The notes below the pieces were generated by a model. The model saw only the letters and a list, made by a program, of their open reading frames with translations. It had not been told where the DNA came from and did no database searches. A DNA stretch of 64,000 nucleotides. Source: Chloroflexota bacterium (GTDB lineage Bacteria; Chloroflexota; Anaerolineae; JAAYZQ01). The stretch lies in the NCBI GenBank assembly GCA_018606645.1, contig JAGVRI010000002.1, forward strand, positions 1 through 64,000, read 5' to 3'. Positions 17,310-26,311 of the stretch are shown here, piece after piece. The position numbers and the translations under genes are program-made. Each line of letters begins with the position of its first letter. Position 1 is the first letter of the stretch.

Positions 17310-18323
17310 TCAGATCAATGCCACGATGACGGCCGTAACGGCCAGGTTGACCCAGGCCAGCGGCATCAAGAACTTCCAGCAAAAACGCATAAACTTGTCA
17401 TACCGCACCCGTGGACAACTGGCGCGGACCCAGACGTAGAGGAACAACACGACCAGGACCTTGGCAAGAAAGAGAGCAACTCCGGCCAGCGGATGGAGAT
17501 TGGATAGAACGGCTGGCCACTTCCAGCCGCCGAGGAACAGGGTGGCGACGATGGCACTGTTGACCACCATCGCGGTGTACTCGGCGATGAAATAGAGGGC
17601 AAATTTGATCCCTCCGTACTCGGTCATAAAGCCGGAGATCAGCTCGTTCTCCGTCTCAGGAAGGTCAAAGGGGGAACGGTTGCTTTCGGCCAGGATCGCG
17701 ATAAAAAAGATCAGAAAGCCGAGGGGCTGCCAAACAATGAGAGGCCACTGGCCCTGAAAGTCCACGATACGATTCAGGTTCAGGGTTCCTGCCAGGACCA
17801 CCACGCTCAACAAGGCCAGGCCCATCGGCAATTCATAGCTGATCATCTGGGCAGTGGCGCGCAACGCTCCAAGCAGGGAGTATTTGTTGTTGGAGGACCA
17901 TCCGCCGAGGACAATGCCATAACTGCCTAGCCCGGCAATGGCGAGCAGGTAGAGCAGGCCCACCTGGAGGTCACCGATCCACAGACCGATTTGCCGGCCC
18001 AACAGGTCGATCTGCGGCCCGAAGGGGATCACGGCAAAGGTGATCAACACTGCGGCAAAGGAGATGCCCGGGCTCATCAAATAGATCGCCTTATCGACAT
18101 GATGAGGGACAATTTCCTCCTTGAAAATGGCCTTGACGGCATCGGCCAGTGGTTGCAGGATGCCGAATGGCCCAGCTCGATTGGGGCCATAGCGCACCTG
18201 GAACCGGGCGCACAGCTTGCGCTCCCCCCAGGTCATGTATGCCCCACCAACCAACAGGGCCAGGACGACCACAATCGCTTTAATAACTGGGATCCAAAAA
18301 TCGGTCACCCAATCCATACCCAT
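17310..18323 (-). CDS. nuoH: NADH-quinone oxidoreductase subunit H
   Basis: 337 residues with eight or more membrane helices. The family signatures GPNRAGPFGILQPLADAVK and the cytoplasmic loop SNRSPFDLPETENELISGFMTEYGG, part of the quinone-binding chamber next to NuoB and NuoCD, are intact. ATG 18323 follows the nuoG stop by 3 bases; a second ATG two codons later is possible. Confidence 0.96.
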   Translation of the reverse strand: MGMDWVTDFWIPVIKAIVVVLALLVGGAYMTWGERKLCARFQVRYGPNRAGPFGILQPLADAVKAIFKEEIVPHHVDKAIYLMSPGISFAAVLITFAVIPFGPQIDLLGRQIGLWIGDLQVGLLYLLAIAGLGSYGIVLGGWSSNNKYSLLGALRATAQMISYELPMGLALLSVVVLAGTLNLNRIVDFQGQWPLIVWQPLGFLIFFIAILAESNRSPFDLPETENELISGFMTEYGGIKFALYFIAEYTAMVVNSAIVATLFLGGWKWPAVLSNLHPLAGVALFLAKVLVVLFLYVWVRASCPRVRYDKFMRFCWKFLMPLAWVNLAVTAVIVALI

Positions 18324-18326
18324 GCC

Positions 18327-20885
18327 TCATTCCTGTTTTGCCAACCGGACCCGGGTGAGTCCCTCCGGCTCGCTCACAAGCATCCCCACCGGAGGATCGC
18401 TCACATTCCATGGGACAAAGACGGTTCCAGCCACGATCTCATCGCTGACCAGGACGGTGAACGGAAGTTGCCCTTGAGATGAGATCAACCAGACCGGATC
18501 GCCGTGGGCGATGCCGAACTGGTTTGCGGTGTCCGGATGGATGATTACGTAGGGAGATGGAACCAGATTCTGGATACGCGAGGCTCTGCGCAACAGAGTC
18601 CCGCGATCGTAGAGCAACCGCCCCGTGACCAACTCCAATGGGTAGTTGGGATCCGCCGAAGGCGGGTCCGCCTCAACGCGGACCAGGTGTCTTCGGGCCT
18701 TGACCTGAGCGGGCGCAGGTTGCCATCCCGCTTCGCCCAGGGTGGTATAGCTCAATCCCCGGTAGCCGGGTATGACTTTGGCAATCTCCTGAAAAACGCT
18801 GGCGGCGCTGGCGAAATCCCAACTCTTCTGTCGTTTGCTCTCCACCATACGTCGGGCCAGTTCGGTGATGATCCACCAGTCCGGCCTTGCCTGACCGGGT
18901 GGTCGTTTGGCGGGACGGATCATCTGAAGCCGGCCGGTCAGGTTGGTCAAGGTGCCCTCTGTTTCGGCAAAGCTGGCCGTGGGCAAGACCACTTGCGCCA
19001 GGGTTGCGGTCTCGGTCATAAACAGGTCTTGCACCACCAGGAACGGGATGCGCTTCAGGGCTTCGCCTGCGGTCTGACTGCGATGGGCCGGGTCCGAACC
19101 GATGATCCACATTCCTTTGAGCTTGCCCTGGGCACAGGCGGGCAGCATTCCGTCCCAATCAAGCCCGGGGACCGGCGACAACTTGGTTCCCCAAAAGCTA
19201 GACAGACGGTTTCGGATTTCCGGGTCCTGGCAGGGTTGCTGTCCAGGGTACCAGTGTGGTGCCACGCCCATCTGCAGGGCGCCCCAGGCGTTGGCGTCGC
19301 CGGCCACAAAGCCGGTTTCGGCATCGTTCAACAACAGGGTCAGGTTGGCCAGGGCATCAAAGGCCCGTTGCTCACCAGAACCCTTGGTCCAGGCCGGTCC
19401 TACCAGGAAAAGCGGACGCCGCGCCTGGACCAGGACCTCGGCAGCCTGGCGAAGCGCCGCCGCCGGGGTGCCGCAGAGTGGTTCCACTCGTTCCGGGGTG
19501 TACGCCTTGAGCCACGAACGCGATTCCTCGATGTTCGCTGCCCGCGCCGCCTGGTCTTTTGCCCCGACATCCAAGACAGCCCGGACGAGACCATTCAAGA
19601 GGGCGACTTCACCACCAGGCCGGTACCCCAACCAAGGTCCGCCATAGCGGCACAGTTCGATTTGATGCGGGTTGGCTACCAGCACCCTGGCTCCATGGCG
19701 AAGGACCGCTTTCTTGATCCACAGTTCAACCAGCGGCGCTTCGGTGCTGGGATCGCACCCCAGGAGGACGATCACGTCCCGGTGCTCCAGGCCAGGAAGT
19801 GAGGTCAACGGAGTGGCCCCGGTTGGAATCCGGCCGATATGGTCCACGTTGTTGGTGCCAAGGACGACCCGCATGAAGCGCTGCAACAGATAGTTTGCCT
19901 CGTTGGTCACCTGATTCGATCCCAGAGCGGCCATGGCCTGCGGTCCATCTTCCTGGAGGATAGCGTTCAGCCGCGCGGCGATGAGGTCCAGGGCTTCCTC
20001 CCAGGTCGCCGGCTCCAGTTTACCATTGCGACGGATCAGAGGGGTTTTCAGTCGATCCGGGTGATCAACAAAACCATGGGCAAAGCGACCCTTGTCACAT
20101 ATCCAGGTGTCGTTGACCTCCATATTCTCCCGAGGAGTGATGCGGCGCACCTTCTGGTTCTTGACCCCCAGCACGATGTTGCAGCCGACCCCGCACAGGG
20201 GGCAGACGCTGGCTGTATTGGTCAGCTCCCACACCCGCGCTTCGAAGCGAAAGATCCGGCTGGTCAGGGCGCCAACCGGGCAGATATCGATGGTGTTACC
20301 CTGCCATTTGCTACGCAGAGGACGGCCCGGGAATGTATCAATTCTCGTATCGGCTCCCCGGCCGAACAGGTCCAACTCATGATCATCGGCCCACTCATCC
20401 AGGAAGCGGATACAACGCCAACACAGAACGCACCGCTCCTGATCGAGAACGATCAACTCACTCAGTGGATAGCGCTTGTTTTTATGGCGCTTTTCCTCGA
20501 CATAACGGCTCTGCCCTGGGCCGTCCTGCATGGCCTGGTTCTGTAGGGGGCATTCCCCTCCTTTATCGCATACGGGACAGTCTAGGGGGTGGTTCGTCAA
20601 CAAGAACTCGATGTTGGCCTTTCTGGCTTTTACCGCCGCCGGGGAGGTATGGACTTTGACCACCATGTTATCCCGCACCGGGGTGGTGCAGGCGGTCTGG
20701 AGTCCGCGCATTCCTTCCACTTCGACCAAACATTGCCGGCAGGCACCCACCGGCACGAGTTTCGGGTGATGGCAGAAGGTCGGGATATGAATGCCGGCGG
20801 TCGTGGCTGCTTCATATACCGTGCAGCCGGCAGGGCATCGGACCTCTTGCCCGTCGATGATCACGCACACTGTCTGGTCAGACAT
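18327..20885 (-). CDS. nuoG: NADH-quinone oxidoreductase subunit G
   Basis: 852 residues. The N-terminal [2Fe-2S] domain has CRQCLVEVEG, followed by the NuoG-type His/Cys [4Fe-4S] region (CPVCDKGGECPLQ), a second ferredoxin-like site (CVLCWRCIRFLDE) and a molybdopterin-oxidoreductase-like domain starting with CPLCGVGC. That last motif, which binds the N7 cluster, is missing in many other complexes I, so an extra off-path cluster is predicted. The rest is a molybdopterin-type fold not known to bind a cofactor in complex I. The ATG at 20885 with GAGGA 9 bases upstream is preferred to TTG at 20891. Confidence 0.95.
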   Translation of the reverse strand: MSDQTVCVIIDGQEVRCPAGCTVYEAATTAGIHIPTFCHHPKLVPVGACRQCLVEVEGMRGLQTACTTPVRDNMVVKVHTSPAAVKARKANIEFLLTNHPLDCPVCDKGGECPLQNQAMQDGPGQSRYVEEKRHKNKRYPLSELIVLDQERCVLCWRCIRFLDEWADDHELDLFGRGADTRIDTFPGRPLRSKWQGNTIDICPVGALTSRIFRFEARVWELTNTASVCPLCGVGCNIVLGVKNQKVRRITPRENMEVNDTWICDKGRFAHGFVDHPDRLKTPLIRRNGKLEPATWEEALDLIAARLNAILQEDGPQAMAALGSNQVTNEANYLLQRFMRVVLGTNNVDHIGRIPTGATPLTSLPGLEHRDVIVLLGCDPSTEAPLVELWIKKAVLRHGARVLVANPHQIELCRYGGPWLGYRPGGEVALLNGLVRAVLDVGAKDQAARAANIEESRSWLKAYTPERVEPLCGTPAAALRQAAEVLVQARRPLFLVGPAWTKGSGEQRAFDALANLTLLLNDAETGFVAGDANAWGALQMGVAPHWYPGQQPCQDPEIRNRLSSFWGTKLSPVPGLDWDGMLPACAQGKLKGMWIIGSDPAHRSQTAGEALKRIPFLVVQDLFMTETATLAQVVLPTASFAETEGTLTNLTGRLQMIRPAKRPPGQARPDWWIITELARRMVESKRQKSWDFASAASVFQEIAKVIPGYRGLSYTTLGEAGWQPAPAQVKARRHLVRVEADPPSADPNYPLELVTGRLLYDRGTLLRRASRIQNLVPSPYVIIHPDTANQFGIAHGDPVWLISSQGQLPFTVLVSDEIVAGTVFVPWNVSDPPVGMLVSEPEGLTRVRLAKQE

Positions 20886-20914
20886 CGGCAAGAATCCTCA
20901 TCGCTTTGTTCACA

Positions 20915-22192
20915 CTATCCGTCCACCAGGCATCGTTTCTCAGAGACATGGAATTCGTATTCCTCACGGAAATGGGTGAGGCTGCTCCGCACGGGCCCAA
21001 CGGCTGCATCACCGAGGGGACAGAAGCTCTTTTCGGCGATGTTGTCGCAGATATCGAGCAGAAGGTCCAGGTCCTCGGTCCGACCCTGGCCGTGTTCGAT
21101 GCGATGCAGGATTTTATACATCCAATCGGTCCCTTCTCGACATGGAATGCACTTGCCACACGATTCGTGGCGATAGAACCCGGCCAGGCGGTGGGTCGTT
21201 CGCACGATGCAGGTCTTCTCATTGATGACGATCACCGCCCCTGCTCCGAGGAGGGAGCCGGCCTCAAAGATAGATTCATAATCCAGATTCGTCTGCAAGG
21301 CCACCTCGGCCGGCATCATTGGCGTCGACGACCCGCCGGGGATAATGGCCTTGAGGGGGATGCCGTCGCGGGGCCCTCCGCACAGGTCATCGATCAAGGT
21401 GCGCATAGGGGTGCCCATGGGCAATTCATAGGTGCCGGGGCGTTCCACATGGCCGGACACGCAAAAGAGCTTGAGCCCTGGGCTGCGTTCTGTTCCCCAT
21501 TGCCGGTACCATTCGGCACCATGTTCGACAATGAAGGGGACGTTAAAGAGCGTTTCCACATTGTTGACAATGGTCGGTTTGCGGTAGAGCCCTTCGGTCG
21601 CCGGGAACGGAGGTTTGAGTTTGGGGTGGCCACGCTTGCCCTCCAGAGAGGACAGGAGCGCTGTTTCTTCGCCACAGACATACGACCCGGCTCCCCGCAC
21701 GATATGTACATCCAGGTCGTAGCCGGTGCCCAGGATGTTTTTGCCCAAAAACCCTCGCTCGGAGGCCTGGACGATAGCATCTCGCAGCCGGTGGTAGCTC
21801 AGCTCATATTCGCCCCGCAGGTAGATGAAAGCCTGATGGACCTCGCAGGCGTAACTGGCGATGGCGATGCCTTCAATCACTCCGTGCGGGTCGTGCTCCA
21901 TGAGCACCCGGTCCTTAAAGGTGCCCGGTTCCCCCTCGTCCGCATTGCAGATCAGATAGCGGGGATAGACCCCTTTCGGCAGGAACATCCATTTGCGACC
22001 GGTTGGGAATCCGGCTCCGCCACGACCCCGCAGCCCGGAATCCGCGACGATCCGGACGACCTCCGCCGGCTGGTGCTCCCGCAGCGCTTTTTGCAGGGCT
22101 TGATAGCCACCCCGACTGAGGTAGGTTTCGATTTCGTGCGAGTTCGGGACCCCTATATTACGCAGTAGGACTTTTGTTTGCATACCTGTCAT
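20915..22192 (-). CDS. nuoF: NADH-quinone oxidoreductase subunit F (NADH- and FMN-binding)
   Basis: 425 residues. It has the NADH-binding GLRGRGGAGFPTGRKW loop, the FMN-binding region with GAGSYVCGEETALLSSLEGKRG, and the C-terminal N3 [4Fe-4S] site ESCGKCIPCREG with a later Cys in KSFCPLGD. It takes hydride from NADH, so this is a true NADH dehydrogenase rather than an 11-subunit ferredoxin-type complex. ATG 22192 or the ATG three codons later (22183) may be the start; neither has a strong ribosome-binding site. It follows the ferritin-like gene by 21 bases. Confidence 0.95.
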   Translation of the reverse strand: MTGMQTKVLLRNIGVPNSHEIETYLSRGGYQALQKALREHQPAEVVRIVADSGLRGRGGAGFPTGRKWMFLPKGVYPRYLICNADEGEPGTFKDRVLMEHDPHGVIEGIAIASYACEVHQAFIYLRGEYELSYHRLRDAIVQASERGFLGKNILGTGYDLDVHIVRGAGSYVCGEETALLSSLEGKRGHPKLKPPFPATEGLYRKPTIVNNVETLFNVPFIVEHGAEWYRQWGTERSPGLKLFCVSGHVERPGTYELPMGTPMRTLIDDLCGGPRDGIPLKAIIPGGSSTPMMPAEVALQTNLDYESIFEAGSLLGAGAVIVINEKTCIVRTTHRLAGFYRHESCGKCIPCREGTDWMYKILHRIEHGQGRTEDLDLLLDICDNIAEKSFCPLGDAAVGPVRSSLTHFREEYEFHVSEKRCLVDG

Positions 22193-22213
22193 CTGCCATC
22201 GGGGTTGGATGGG

Positions 22214-22720
22214 CTATTCACCATATAACCCTGACCAGCCCCAGACCCCTTTGTTGCTCAGACTAAAGAATTCATCTTCCAGGATCCGCTGATGGACCGT
22301 CTCCTCGCCGGCGAGCTGACGGAACATGTCACGGCCCACCGGATCGGTAGTTTCCTCTACCAAGGTTCGGTAGCGTTCCCCGGCCAGCTTCTCGTTCTCG
22401 ATTGCTTTGCTTAAAATATCGGCTTCGCTCTTGAGCTGGTCCAACAGGGTGCCGGCTGTCTCACCCTGACCGATCAAGGGCATGAACTGATCCACCGTGC
22501 GTGGCTCATACGGAATGAACGATCCTTCTGCTTGCAGGGAGCGCGACAGGTCCAGGAGTTTCTGGTAGTGGTACTGCTCAAACGCGGCAAGCCGGCCGAG
22601 CAGGTCCCGGCCGCGAGGGTCCCGTACCTCGGCGGCAGCCTGGGCATAAAACGCCTGAGCCTTGAGCTCTGCTTCCATGGCGATGTCCAATGCTTCTGCC
22701 AAGCCCAACTTTCGATTCAT
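22214..22720 (-). CDS. Ferritin-like (rubrerythrin-type) diiron protein inside the nuo operon
   Basis: 168 residues, predicted all-helical. Two E-x-x-H motifs (E48-x-x-H51 and E140-x-x-H143) plus glutamates on helices 1 and 3 (E16/E18 and E108/E110/E115) are spaced as in the four-helix diiron bundle of the rubrerythrin/ferritin superfamily. There is no rubredoxin-type cysteine domain; the protein has no cysteine. Likely roles are peroxide or oxygen scavenging or iron handling near complex I; none is shown by sequence. The ATG overlaps the nuoE stop (ATGA), so translation is coupled to nuoE, and nuoF starts 21 bases after its stop. It is therefore a genuine operon member, not a gene that merely lies nearby. 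Confidence 0.82.
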   Translation of the reverse strand: MNRKLGLAEALDIAMEAELKAQAFYAQAAAEVRDPRGRDLLGRLAAFEQYHYQKLLDLSRSLQAEGSFIPYEPRTVDQFMPLIGQGETAGTLLDQLKSEADILSKAIENEKLAGERYRTLVEETTDPVGRDMFRQLAGEETVHQRILEDEFFSLSNKGVWGWSGLYGE

Positions 22721-23253
22721 GATGCTCTTCCCTTTCCTGTGGTAATACGGTCCAGGATGTGATCAACCTTTTCTTCGGTCAAGTTCTCATAATACTGGTC
22801 GTCGATCTTGATTACCGGCGCCGTACCACACGAACCCAGGCATTCGACCTCTAACAAGGTGAATTGTCCATCGGGAGTGGTCTCCCCGACCTGGATTCCC
22901 AACTTGCGGCTGAGGTATGCCAGGAGGTGATCGGCCCCCAGCAACGAGCAAGAGATGTTGGTGCACACCTCGATCCGATGGTGCCCTACCGGTTTGCGAT
23001 GAAACATGGTGTAAAAGCTGGCTGCCGATGCAACATAGGTCGCCGGCAATCCCATGAGGGTGGCCACCTCATCCAGGGCTTCTGGGGGCAACCATCCCCC
23101 GTACTCCTGCTGAGCCACATACAGCGCGGCCAGAAGCCCTGACTGATGGCTTGGATATTGCTGGCATAGGGTACGGATTTCTTGTCGAGCCTTTTCCGAC
23201 AACACCTCTTCCTCCACAACGGGGGTTCTGCGAGCTTCGACCCCCTTACCCAA
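22717..23253 (-). CDS. nuoE: NADH-quinone oxidoreductase subunit E
   Basis: 178 residues with a thioredoxin-like C-terminal domain. The [2Fe-2S] cluster N1a ligands are in CTNISC and, further on, CLGSCG. The helical N-terminal region includes ASFYTMFHRKPVG, typical of the family. The frame opens with TTG at 23253; other GTG/TTG codons lie within the first 20 residues, so the exact start is uncertain. It overlaps the ferritin-like gene by 4 bases. Confidence 0.94.
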   Translation of the reverse strand: MGKGVEARRTPVVEEEVLSEKARQEIRTLCQQYPSHQSGLLAALYVAQQEYGGWLPPEALDEVATLMGLPATYVASAASFYTMFHRKPVGHHRIEVCTNISCSLLGADHLLAYLSRKLGIQVGETTPDGQFTLLEVECLGSCGTAPVIKIDDQYYENLTEEKVDHILDRITTGKGRAS

Positions 23254-23270
23254 AGGATCTGGCTTGCCTC

Positions 23271-25049
23271 TTACCGGTCCACCTCGCCGAGGGTAATGTC
23301 GATGCTCCCAACCATGGCCACCAGATCAGAGAACAGGCTACCCGGCGCCATCACCTGCAAGGCCGAGATGTTGCTGAACGACGGACCGCGAATTTTGCAG
23401 CGGTAAGGCCTGGGGTTGCCGTCAGACACCAGATAAAAGCCCAACTCCCCTTTGGGGTTCTCTACACTGGAATAGACCTCGCCGGCGGGCGGGTGAAAGC
23501 CCTCCGTAACCAGCTTGAAATGATGGATCAGGGCCTCCATGCTGGTCTCCAGTTCCTCGCGGGGTGGCAGCGTGAGCTTGCGATTCGGGTCTTTGATCGG
23601 ACCGGGTCCGACCTTTTTGAGCTTCTCCAGCCCCTGGCGGATGATAGAAACACTCTGCCGCATTTCGGCTACCCGCACCTGATAACGCGAGTAGGCATCC
23701 CCATAGGGTCGCGTAGGGATCTCAAAGTCATATTCTTCGTAGCCGCAATAGGGCATTGACTTTCGGACATCATAGCCGATCCCACAGCCACGTAGGACCG
23801 GGCCGGTACAACCCAACCCGATAGCCTGCTCGGCATTGATCACGGCTATTCCCTCTAGCCGGGAGCGGTAGATCGGATTGTGGGTCAGCATGGCCTCGTA
23901 TTCGTCAAGGCGTTTCTCAAAGTAATCCACAAACTCGCGCACCTTGGTCGGGAAGGCGGGTGGTACGTCCCACCGCAAGCCTCCTGTGGTAAAATAACTG
24001 GTGGTCAGACGCGCTCCGCACACCATCTCAAAGATATCCAGGATCATCTCCCGCTCGCGGAAGGCATATTGGAGCAGGGCGTGAATGGTGCCGGCCAGGT
24101 CCAGAGTCTGCGTTCCGATCCAGATCAGGTGGGCGGCCAGGCGCTGCAATTCGAGCAGAATGACGCGGATGATATTGGCCCGGGGTGGCACCTGAGCCTC
24201 GACCAGCTTTTCCACGGCCAGGATGTAGGACAGGTCGTTGGACATACCGGCGACATAGTCCATTCGGCTGGGATAGGTGGCGAACTGCTGATAGGTGCGG
24301 TGTTCCGCCGTCTTTTCAAAGCCCGAATGGAGGTGGCCCAGGTCCGGAGCCGCGTTGACGATCCGTTCACCTTCCAACTCGACGACAATGCGCAACACGC
24401 CGTGGGTGGCCGGATGCTGAGGGCCGACGTTGAGTATCATTGTATCTGGGCGTCCGCTGAACCAGGGAGGCACATCGGACTCCTTGGTGGGGGCGTCCAT
24501 GATCTGCTTTCCCAGATTGGCCAGCTCTGGATCGTCCCGGTTCACGGTGAACTGCACTGGTTCGCCACCCAGTGGATAGTCCTTGCGGAGCGGGTGGCCG
24601 ACCCAGTCGTGAGGCAGCAAGATCCGCCTGAGATCCGGGTGGCCTCGGAAGTGAATGCCAAACAAGTCGAAGGTTTCACGCTCATGCCAGTCGGCCGCAG
24701 GCCAGATCGAAGCGACGCTGTCAATGCGTGGCGGATCGCCCGGCACAGGTGCCTTTAATCGCAGGCGTCGGTTGTGTTTCAGTGAAAAGAGCTGGTAGAC
24801 TACGACAAACCGACAAGGTCCTCCATCCCTGGAGGTGATTGGGTTGGGCAGATGCAACTGGTCGATCGCACTGACGAACAGGCACAGATCGTAAGCCAGG
24901 TCCGGGTCATCGCGCAGAAACCGGCAAATGGGTCCAATTTCGGAAGCCCGGACCAGGACGGTAGTCTCCCCCCGAAAATCGGTCACCCCTAACACAGCCT
25001 GGGGGAATTGCGCCTGCAGCTTGTGCACGCTTGGGTTACTGGTACTCAT
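23271..25049 (-). CDS. nuoCD: NADH-quinone oxidoreductase fused subunit C/D
   Basis: 592 residues. NuoC-like part at about 1-170 (DWHERETFDLFGIHFRGHPDLRRILL), short linker, then NuoD (49 kDa-type) from about 205 to the end, opening with LNVGPQHPATHGVLR and ending with the EVYSSVENPKGELGFYLVSDG segment that lines the quinone site. Fused C/D occurs in enterobacteria and some other phyla. AAGGGATGAT upstream of ATG 25049 is a fair ribosome-binding site. Confidence 0.96.
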   Translation of the reverse strand: MSTSNPSVHKLQAQFPQAVLGVTDFRGETTVLVRASEIGPICRFLRDDPDLAYDLCLFVSAIDQLHLPNPITSRDGGPCRFVVVYQLFSLKHNRRLRLKAPVPGDPPRIDSVASIWPAADWHERETFDLFGIHFRGHPDLRRILLPHDWVGHPLRKDYPLGGEPVQFTVNRDDPELANLGKQIMDAPTKESDVPPWFSGRPDTMILNVGPQHPATHGVLRIVVELEGERIVNAAPDLGHLHSGFEKTAEHRTYQQFATYPSRMDYVAGMSNDLSYILAVEKLVEAQVPPRANIIRVILLELQRLAAHLIWIGTQTLDLAGTIHALLQYAFREREMILDIFEMVCGARLTTSYFTTGGLRWDVPPAFPTKVREFVDYFEKRLDEYEAMLTHNPIYRSRLEGIAVINAEQAIGLGCTGPVLRGCGIGYDVRKSMPYCGYEEYDFEIPTRPYGDAYSRYQVRVAEMRQSVSIIRQGLEKLKKVGPGPIKDPNRKLTLPPREELETSMEALIHHFKLVTEGFHPPAGEVYSSVENPKGELGFYLVSDGNPRPYRCKIRGPSFSNISALQVMAPGSLFSDLVAMVGSIDITLGEVDR

Positions 25050-25125
25050 ATCATCCCTTCAGGAACGGTTTGGCATCCCGTGGCTGGACTTGCAGGATAC
25101 CCCAAAACACTCCTGTGGCCCCCGA

Positions 25126-25608
25126 TCAGCGATAGTCGCTGAATTTTTCCTTCTGGATCTTGTCCACCAACTGCATCAGGCCGTAGAACAGTGCTTCGGG
25201 GCGAGGCGGGCAGCCGGGGATATAGACATCCACCGGGATAAGCTTATCCACTCCCTGAATAATGGCATAGTTCTCAAACGGTCCGCCGGATGAGGCGCAG
25301 GCGCCCATGGCGATCACCCATTTGGGGTCTGGCATCTGTTCGTAGAGCCGCTTGACCACCGGCGCCATCTTTTGCGAGACACGTCCGGCCACGATCATGA
25401 CATCAGCCTGGCGCGGACTGCCTCGGAACGCTTCGGCCCCGAAGCGGCCAATGTCATGACGGGGACCGCCGGCGGCCATCATCTCAATGGCGCAGCAGGC
25501 CAGGCCGAAAAGGAGCGGAAAGGGCGATCTCCCCCGGCCCCAGTCGACCAGTCGCTCAAGAGTGGAGGTGATCACCATCCCTTCGGGCAGTGCGCTCTCT
25601 ATTCCCAT
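25126..25608 (-). CDS. nuoB: NADH-quinone oxidoreductase subunit B
   Basis: 160 residues. The N2 [4Fe-4S] ligands are in the adjacent cysteines of [10 protein letters not shown], then [11 protein letters not shown] and [12 protein letters not shown]2 is the last cluster before quinone. It overlaps nuoA by 10 bases and is followed by a 76-base gap to nuoCD. Confidence 0.96.
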   Translation of the reverse strand: MGIESALPEGMVITSTLERLVDWGRGRSPFPLLFGLACCAIEMMAAGGPRHDIGRFGAEAFRGSPRQADVMIVAGRVSQKMAPVVKRLYEQMPDPKWVIAMGACASSGGPFENYAIIQGVDKLIPVDVYIPGCPPRPEALFYGLMQLVDKIQKEKFSDYR

Positions 25609-25961
25609 TCCAATCCTCCCCTTTTCCAGACATAGACCAGTCCTGCCACCAGAGTCAGGGCAAAGATGCCTGCGATCAGCAGGCCGGTCATTTTCGGCGC
25701 CAGATCGCGAAAGACGACAGCCCAGGGAAAGAGGAGAAGAAAGGCAACGTCGAACAGAAGGAACAGGGTGGCATAGAGGTAGTATTGGACAGAAAAACGA
25801 CGTCGGGCGGGCCCGATCGGCAGTTTGCCAGACTCGTAGGGGGCTAGTTTCGTCTCCGTTGGGCGCTTGGGTCCGAAAAGCGCAGGTGCAGCAATGGCAA
25901 TGGCCGACAGCCCCACCGCCACCACAGCCAGGATCACGATAGGTCCATAATCTTCAGGCAT
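25599..25961 (-). CDS. nuoA: NADH-quinone oxidoreductase subunit A
   Basis: 120 residues with three membrane helices. The loop between helices 1 and 2 includes [43 protein letters not shown] cores typical of NuoA, including the conserved Glu and Asp. First gene of the nuo operon, with a promoter 81-109 bases upstream. Confidence 0.95.
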   Translation of the reverse strand: MPEDYGPIVILAVVAVGLSAIAIAAPALFGPKRPTETKLAPYESGKLPIGPARRRFSVQYYLYATLFLLFDVAFLLLFPWAVVFRDLAPKMTGLLIAGIFALTLVAGLVYVWKRGGLEWE

Positions 25962-26041
25962 CCGATCGAGCTCCTCATCTCATTGGCCCTATGTGGTAAC
26001 TTGGCGTTCCAGGCAGTCCATCCTGTGCGCAATGATTGCTA

Positions 26042-26070
26042 ACTTTATCACAACTAGTTTCTCTTGTCAA
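26042..26070 (-). promoter_or_regulatory. nuo operon promoter
   Basis: On the minus strand: perfect TTGACA (26070-26065), 17-base spacer, TAAAGT (26047-26042) preceded by TGA (extended -10). The predicted transcript leader before nuoA is about 75 bases. Confidence 0.75.
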
Positions 26071-26251
26071 AATCGGAGAGTCTTCGCCCAGGGTTCAGGG
26101 TTCGGCCCCGGATGCCAGGTGCTGGTCCCTTCGAAAGCGGACCGTGATGGGAATCGCTCTCACCAGCTTATCGCCTCCTGCAGGTTCCCAAGTTTCGGGA
26201 GGCTGGGCTCAGGCGCGTCCGGATGAGAGGAGGGAAAATCGCCATCATACC

Positions 26252-26296
26252 TGGCCCGGTCACCTTGGTCGCCGGCTCCCCGACCAGGCCGGGCCA
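26252..26296 (-). terminator. Strong hairpin after the DUF2142-type gene, probable terminator
   Basis: TGGCCCGG (26252-26259) pairs with CCGGGCCA (26289-26296), and inside it TGGTCG (26266-26271) pairs with CGACCA (26281-26286). It begins 16 bases past the DUF2142-type stop codon. The minus-strand continuation has only a short T-rich run. Confidence 0.55.
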
Positions 26297-26311
26297 CACG
26301 ATTGGTTCAGC

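Larger units (their letters stand above)
25962..26311. other. 350-base intergenic region upstream of nuoA
   Basis: It separates nuoA from the stop of the upstream DUF2142-type gene; both are on the minus strand. It holds the nuo promoter (26042-26070) and the strong hairpin at 26252-26296. The stretch 26071-26250 shows no convincing gene; short open frames there lack ribosome-binding sites. A nuo regulator site could lie there but none is recognisable. Confidence 0.6.

Noticed and set aside
18504..19802. 432-codon open frame on the plus strand
   Set aside because: It lies wholly within nuoG on the opposite strand, with no ribosome-binding site and no recognisable domain; nuoG is strongly supported by its motifs.
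20906..22168. 420-codon open frame on the plus strand
   Set aside because: Complementary to nuoF, whose cofactor motifs are intact.
25962..26311. Possible tRNA or small RNA in the long gap upstream of nuoA
   Set aside because: No cloverleaf could be drawn; the only strong structure is the hairpin assigned as a terminator.
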